Positions 57,045 to 64,000 of a stretch of DNA of 64,000 nt are shown here, piece after piece (positions within the stretch are counted from its first letter, which is position 1; each line of letters starts with the position of its first letter). A program made the translations under genes and the position numbers. The notes below the pieces were generated by a model. The model searched no databases. It was not told the DNA's origin and saw only the letters and a list, made by a program, of their open reading frames with translations. Source of the DNA: Terracoccus luteus (GTDB lineage: Bacteria > Actinomycetota > Actinomycetes > Actinomycetales > Dermatophilaceae); the NCBI RefSeq assembly GCF_003635045.1, contig NZ_RBXT01000001.1:1-64000 (forward strand), given 5' to 3'.

Positions 57045-57937
57045 TCCGACTTCGGTCCACACTAGTAGCCGTCAGCGCGACCGTCGCCGCGCTCATTGGT
57101 GGACTAGTCATGTGGTCCATCGGGCCGACGGATGGCAACAAGTACACTGACATGGGCAACAGCCTCGTGGTCAGCGCGGGAGTTGGTCTGGTTCTCATAG
57201 CGACTGAGCGGGCCTTCGAGTCACGTGCGCGGCGGGCCGAACAGACCCGAGGCGAGCGAGAGCGCTTCATCGCGAGCTTGTTGGCGACGGAGTCGCTTAC
57301 AGGGGTCGACCTCCGCAAGCGAGATCTCAGCGGGACGTTCTTTACCGGTCGGGCCCTACCCGATGCCAAACTTACCGAATGCGACCTGTCGCAGACGGAC
57401 TTCCGCGCGTGCGCGCTCACGTCCGCCACGCTTGATCACGCCCGTCTGGACAGCGCCAACTTCCACAACGCAGATCTCCGAGGCGTGCAGGCGATAGGGG
57501 TGACCGGTCACGGGGCACACTTCGACGGAGTGAGCGGCCACGAGTCCGTATGGTCGGGCGCCCGAATGACGGGCGCCTCCTTCAGCCGGGCCAATCTTTT
57601 TCGAGCCAGCCTCAGAGCGGTTAGCATCGCCGACGGGGACTTTAAGGGCGCGAACCTCAAGGAGGCCGACGCCGTGGGCGCAACGTTCCCGAACTCGGAC
57701 TTCCGGACCGCCATTATGAGCGGCGCTGACCTCAGGAACGCAGATCTGCGACGCTGTGACTTGCGTGGCGCCGACCTGACAGATGCGCGACTCGACGGCA
57801 GTGATCTTAGCGGGGCGGACCTCACGGACTCTCGGCTCGGGGGCGCATCCTTGACCGATGCCAGATGGGACCACAACACAATATGGCCAAACGGACTAAT
57901 CCCCTCGCCTCGTGGCGAAGAAAGGCGCTCATCGTGA
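57041..57937 (+). CDS. Membrane-anchored pentapeptide-repeat protein
   Basis: A 298-residue protein with two N-terminal hydrophobic segments (about 6-27 and 41-56), a short charged helix, and about 200 residues of A(D/N)LxX repeats (LTGVDLRKRDLSG, ADLRNADLRRCDLRGADLTDARLDG), which form a right-handed quadrilateral beta-helix. GTG overlaps the ATPase stop (GTGA), and its stop overlaps the HAD start. It looks like a membrane-linked partner or effector of the ATPase; whether it breaches the membrane or mimics DNA is unknown. Confidence 0.85.
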   Translation: MIRLRSTLVAVSATVAALIGGLVMWSIGPTDGNKYTDMGNSLVVSAGVGLVLIATERAFESRARRAEQTRGERERFIASLLATESLTGVDLRKRDLSGTFFTGRALPDAKLTECDLSQTDFRACALTSATLDHARLDSANFHNADLRGVQAIGVTGHGAHFDGVSGHESVWSGARMTGASFSRANLFRASLRAVSIADGDFKGANLKEADAVGATFPNSDFRTAIMSGADLRNADLRRCDLRGADLTDARLDGSDLSGADLTDSRLGGASLTDARWDHNTIWPNGLIPSPRGEERRSS

Positions 57938-58734
57938 CCCTGTTCTGTTCCGACATTGACGGGACGTTACTCAACCCTGAGCGAACACTCTCGGATCGCA
58001 CGGTCGCCGCCATCCGCTCGACGATTGATGCCGGACATACCTTCGTGCTGTGCTCGTCGCGGATGCCAGCGTCCATGCGAATCCTGGAAGGTCTTTATGA
58101 CGGCAACGGAACGCCTATGATCGCCTACAACGGTGGTCTAGTGCTTCGCGACGACGGTGCCGTAGCGCTTGACGTGCCCATCCCTAAAGATGAGGCTCGC
58201 GAGCTATACGCAAAGTGTGTCCAGTTACATCTTCACATCAGTGCCTACGTGGCAGACGATTGGTACGCGTGGGCGGACGACTACTGGACCCGGCGTGAGG
58301 CCAATAACACGGCAGTTCAGCCGTCAAGACTCTCTGTTCACGAATACTTTACTGAGCAGGCGCTCATCGGCGGCAGCCCACACAAGTTGATGTGTATGGG
58401 TGAAGCCGACCTCATCAACCGCCTGTCGGACGTCGTTGCGTCCATGAAGGGCCTCGTGAGTTACCGTTCCAAGGACACCTATTTGGAAATCGCCAGCATC
58501 GGGTGTTCGAAAGGAGATGGTGTGAAGTCTGTTGCGCAGACGCTAGATGTACCGCTCTCGGACGTCGTCTTCTTCGGTGACAACTACAACGATTTGCCCG
58601 CCTTCAAGGTAGTGGGGACGTCGGTCGCGGTGGCTAATGGCCGCCCGGAGGTACTGGCCGCAGCCACCCACACCACGGCGCGACACCATGACGACGGTGT
58701 CGCCCAATTTCTCGAGAGTTGGGTGCTCCGGTGA
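57934..58734 (+). CDS. Cof-type HAD hydrolase
   Basis: A 266-residue HAD phosphatase of the Cof/YbiV (type IIB cap) group: CSDIDGTL (Asp nucleophile), CSSRMP (motif II Ser), GCSKGDGVKSVAQTLDV (motif III Lys) and FFGDNYNDLPAF (motif IV). Such enzymes usually dephosphorylate sugar phosphates, flavin precursors or nucleotide derivatives. GTG overlaps the pentapeptide-repeat stop; its own stop overlaps the DUF3151 GTG. The gene has the lower GC and mixed codon use of the island. Confidence 0.87.
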   Translation: MTLFCSDIDGTLLNPERTLSDRTVAAIRSTIDAGHTFVLCSSRMPASMRILEGLYDGNGTPMIAYNGGLVLRDDGAVALDVPIPKDEARELYAKCVQLHLHISAYVADDWYAWADDYWTRREANNTAVQPSRLSVHEYFTEQALIGGSPHKLMCMGEADLINRLSDVVASMKGLVSYRSKDTYLEIASIGCSKGDGVKSVAQTLDVPLSDVVFFGDNYNDLPAFKVVGTSVAVANGRPEVLAAATHTTARHHDDGVAQFLESWVLR

Positions 58735-59138
58735 CTGACAATTTGTTGGGCATACCTGAGACACGCCTACCTCTCGATCCCGCCGCCGGGAGATTGGATG
58801 ACGGGGTGGACCCTCCCGCTGTCGCCCGGGCCTACCCCGCGTCGGCGCTGGCGTGGGCCGTTTTGGCCGAGGACGCTCTCGCTGACGGGGACCGTGATGT
58901 CGAGGCGTACGCCTATGCTCGTACGGGCTACCACAGGTCGCTGGACGCTTTGCGCCGATCGGGGTGGCGTGGCCAAGGACCGGTGCCGTGGTCGCATGAG
59001 CCGAACCGCGGGTTCCTGCGGGCGTTGGCGGCGCTGGCGCTGGCGGCTCGCGCGATCGGCGAGAGCGACGAGGAAACCCGCTGCACCGAGTTCCTCCGTG
59101 CCAGCTCGACAGATGCTGCCCGAGAGCTTGGTCTTTAG
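58731..59138 (+). CDS. DUF3151 family protein
   Basis: A 135-residue actinobacterial protein of unknown function with the family's highly conserved block AYAYARTGYHRSLDALRRSGWRG and GPVPWSHEPNRGFLRALAALALAARAIG. It is complete and of normal length. Family members sit near fba and purA, so this is a host gene bracketed by inserted DNA on both sides. GTG overlaps the HAD stop by 4 bp, which now places it under the island promoter. Its first 25 codons are less GC-biased than the rest. Confidence 0.88.
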   Translation: MTDNLLGIPETRLPLDPAAGRLDDGVDPPAVARAYPASALAWAVLAEDALADGDRDVEAYAYARTGYHRSLDALRRSGWRGQGPVPWSHEPNRGFLRALAALALAARAIGESDEETRCTEFLRASSTDAARELGL

Positions 59139-59296
59139 GTCAACTCAAATATGGAGAGGCTGCCGGGCAGCGAAGCAGTTGTTGCCTGGGCGCCCGTTAT
59201 GCTTAAACCGCATAGTCGCTCTTAACGCGTAGTCATACCGAGTACCCTTCTTCTCAGACGATGCCGGGCGCAGGAGGAAGTAACTCGTACACCTCG

Positions 59297-59509
59297 TGCC
59301 CCATCCCGGAGGTCGCCCGCCTCGGCCGGACGCTGACCCAGTGGCGCAGCGAGTTCCTCGGCTACTTCGACACCGACGGGGCTAGCAACGGCGGCACCGA
59401 GGCCATCAACGGCCTCATCGAGCTCCACCGACGCTTCGCCCGCGGCTTCCGCAACCAGGACAACTACCGGCTCCGAATGCTCCTCATCGGCGGCGGACTG
59501 ACCCTATGA
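59297..59509 (+). pseudogene. Truncated ISL3 transposase (C-terminal 70 residues)
   Basis: The frame encodes CPIPEVARLGRTLTQWRSEF, then the conserved ASNGGTEAINGLIELHRRFARGF and RNQDNYRLRMLLIGGGLTL, the DDE-domain end of ISL3 transposases (final catalytic Glu in TEAINGLIE). The N-terminal DNA-binding part and the first two acidic residues are missing. GC-rich codons contrast with the surrounding island, so the IS arrived separately. An ATG at 59261 opens the frame, but nothing upstream matches a transposase. Confidence 0.85.
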
Positions 59510-59533
59510 CCCCACACTCATCGGCGAAGAGCC
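59297..59533 (+). mobile_element. 3' remnant of an ISL3-family insertion sequence
   Basis: Only the transposase C-terminus and the right end remain. The end carries the ISL3-type terminal sequence, read inward as GGCTCTTCGCC (complement of 59523-59533). No left end or upstream transposase portion is found within the window. Confidence 0.75.
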
Positions 59534-59992
59534 GGTTTTGTGTTGGGACTGACACGCAGGCAGGCTCGCGCGTGCGTGATCGAGTGAGCCCCCGCCACAA
59601 GGAAGGACCGCCTTGGGGGAGCATGAGCGGCTGTGCCGGGCGGCGTCGAACTCGCTTGGGTCCGCATCGTCCTTGTCGTGAACTCGCTGGTGGAATCAAC
59701 AGGGGCCTAAACGCACCACCGAGACAGAGCCCGACCAGCGGACCCACCCAGGGACTGTCACAGGCCGCTTCTGGGGCGCCCTCGTCGTCATCGCGTGCGT
59801 CACACTGTCAACCGCCCGTGACACCACGGACCCGGCGACACGTCCGGGGCGACGACGATAAGCCGCCTCGCGCGCCGGTGGCAGCTACGGCGGATTCCCG
59901 GACCATCACGTACATTGCCAATCTCGAAGATCTGGGGTGACGTCCAAGATTGGCGCAGCGACGGTGCCTAGGTTTCCACGGAGGCGATCAAC
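59534..59992. other. Intergenic stretch without a supportable gene
   Basis: Between the IS end and the HEPN gene. Open frames on both strands here (such as 59506-59940) are Arg/Pro-rich with no recognisable domain and no ribosome site. It looks like decayed or rearranged DNA. GGAGG at 59980-59984 belongs to the HEPN gene start. Confidence 0.5.
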
Positions 59993-61105
59993 GTGATCGC
60001 TCATTTCGAGAGGGTGTTGAGGAAAATTATGCCGGTTGGTGACGACAGTGGTACTGAGTGGGTGGACGAAGATTGGGCTGATGCGGAGTCGCGCATTGCC
60101 ATGGAAGAGGCAGTGCGGAACGGCATGCCTCCGCGAGCTCTTGGAGTGTTCGCGCGCTGGTGGCAACTGGAGACTTGGCTGCGTGACCTCGCCTACGTCG
60201 AACTCCGCGCAAGATACGGCAGAGAGTGGGAGGGAATTCTAAAAGCTGGACTCGGCCGACAGGCCCAAGACCTAACCTTTGGGCACATGGTGAACTCCAG
60301 CTCCAGCAATATTCTAGGCTACCTCGATTACAGTCAATTGATTCGAGTGATTTCTGATCACTGGGATCTCTTCGAAAAGGCGCTGATTCACCGATCTGCT
60401 TGGGACGGACGTCAAGAAGAACTTAAGCGCATACGACACCGTGTCGGACATGTCCGATGGCCACATAGTGACGATCTCCACCGTCTAGAGCAAACGTTGC
60501 GAGACCTCGAACAGGGGGCCTTCATGGCTTTTGCATCGTACAATCGACGCTTCATGCCCATGGGGACCGCCGACGCGGTAACTGCCGGGTGGATGAACCG
60601 GCAGCACCCGAAGGCCAAGCGATTGGTGGACCACGCAGAAGAACGATATGGCACGCGTCTCATATTGGAGGCGAGCCGACGACCGTGGGCGACGGCACAG
60701 CAAGTCGATGACCCAGCTCCTGGCCTTCTGTGGCACGCTAGCTTTACACTTCGTTCTAGGAGCGTGGGGATATTCGAGCTGTGGCGCGAAATTGTGGCGC
60801 GCGGAATGGACTCCATCCTCGTCCACTTGGTGGCGAATGACCAAAAGCACGTAGAATTTACCTTCAGCGCGGCCGACTCAGGTGACGAGATATCGGATGC
60901 TATCGGCTATGCTCTCGAGACCGTGTTGGCGGTGTCTCGCCTTTCTCTTCCAGAGGCCCCTGATTACCAACAGTGGCAGTCGCGTGCGCGGTCGGTAGAT
61001 TTCCGTGTCATATCGGGCAGTGGCTGGAACATTGTGGACGATTCGACCTTGCCTATAACCAACTTCGGCGCGGGTGGAGGCGTTGGTCGGATTCCTGCAT
61101 GGTAG
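59993..61105 (+). CDS. Swt1-type HEPN domain protein
   Basis: A 370-residue protein. The middle (about residues 45-180) fits the Swt1-like HEPN helical domain: FARWWQLETWLRDLAYVELRARYG, YLDYSQLIRVISDHWDLFEKAL, and R148-x4-H153 in RIRHRVGH, the RNase motif R-x4-6-H. The C-terminal part (about 200-370) is an unrecognised alpha/beta domain. GTG 59993 has GGAGG 8 nt upstream; ATG 60029 with GAGG is an alternative start. AT-rich codons mark it as foreign. HEPN proteins are common toxins or RNases in phage defence; this one stands alone. Confidence 0.72.
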   Translation: MIAHFERVLRKIMPVGDDSGTEWVDEDWADAESRIAMEEAVRNGMPPRALGVFARWWQLETWLRDLAYVELRARYGREWEGILKAGLGRQAQDLTFGHMVNSSSSNILGYLDYSQLIRVISDHWDLFEKALIHRSAWDGRQEELKRIRHRVGHVRWPHSDDLHRLEQTLRDLEQGAFMAFASYNRRFMPMGTADAVTAGWMNRQHPKAKRLVDHAEERYGTRLILEASRRPWATAQQVDDPAPGLLWHASFTLRSRSVGIFELWREIVARGMDSILVHLVANDQKHVEFTFSAADSGDEISDAIGYALETVLAVSRLSLPEAPDYQQWQSRARSVDFRVISGSGWNIVDDSTLPITNFGAGGGVGRIPAW

Positions 61106-61165
61106 GACGGCATCCCAATCTGTGGGTTAGTACCGAGCCGGCACTTCGCAATGACTAGCCCGTAG

Positions 61166-64000
<2,835 letters not shown>

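Noticed and set aside
59506-59940. 144-codon open frame after the IS remnant
   Set aside because: Composition is Arg/Pro/Ser-rich without domain, starts inside the IS end, and has no ribosome site.

Overview
This is a chromosomal stretch of a high-GC actinobacterium. The heat-shock genes are controlled by HAIR/HspR sites, there are ANTAR, BldC-type and SigE-family ECF regulators, a GPP34 protein, a DivIVA-domain protein, an LprG/P55-like lipoprotein-exporter pair and a class I lysyl-tRNA synthetase. Many TANNNT boxes sit 6-7 nt before start codons, as expected for leaderless transcripts. The general look suggests Intrasporangiaceae or a close relative, but no rRNA or tRNA is present to fix this. 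Coding is dense, and most neighbouring genes in operons overlap by ATGA or GTGA.

Left third (1-24 kb): the tail of a secreted S53 peptidase; a SigJ/ECF41-like sigma factor with a DUF1059 protein; a P-loop kinase and a GNAT. Next is a sugar/polyol operon on the minus strand: EltD-type dehydrogenase, XylF/G/H-like ABC importer, FGGY kinase and a GyrI-like protein. A SorC-family regulator precedes it, and two TGAAC...GTTCA palindromes mark likely operators. An amino-acid permease is followed by dnaK-grpE-dnaJ-hspR, small genes, and clpB with its own perfect HAIR site.

Middle (24-54 kb): a GTGA-coupled cluster of HAD, SRPBCC and coiled-coil membrane genes; a GAF-ANTAR regulator; a BldC-like protein; and an ECF sigma/sensor pair whose divergent flank carries two matching ECF-type promoters. 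Then come lprG/P55-like genes, xthA, pyrE, lemA, a DedA protein, a polar amino-acid ABC transporter with a TrmH-like methyltransferase, and an HTH-citrate-synthase fusion divergent from a citrate synthase across GTTGATC/GATCAAC palindromes. Two MFS exporters, a histidine kinase/response regulator next to a NatAB-type exporter, an M24 peptidase, an XRE/MmyB regulator divergent from an SDR and a cyclophilin-like lipoprotein, and fba complete this part.

Right end (54.5-64 kb): an island with visibly lower GC and different codon use lies between fba and purA and surrounds the host gene DUF3151. It carries a STAND-like ATPase with a helical/TPR tail, a two-helix membrane pentapeptide-repeat protein and a Cof-type HAD hydrolase chained by 4-bp overlaps. 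It also has an ISL3 remnant and a Swt1-type HEPN gene with an intact R-x4-H motif. This is the best candidate here for an undescribed conflict or defence module. purA and the start of lysS close the window.

Two repeat signatures run through the host DNA but are scarce or absent in the island. One is a GGATGCC/GGCATCC word present more than 70 times and often paired as hairpins, much like DNA-uptake sequences. The other is an intergenic hairpin repeat built on GTCGA(G/A)(A/T)GGCCA at five loci.
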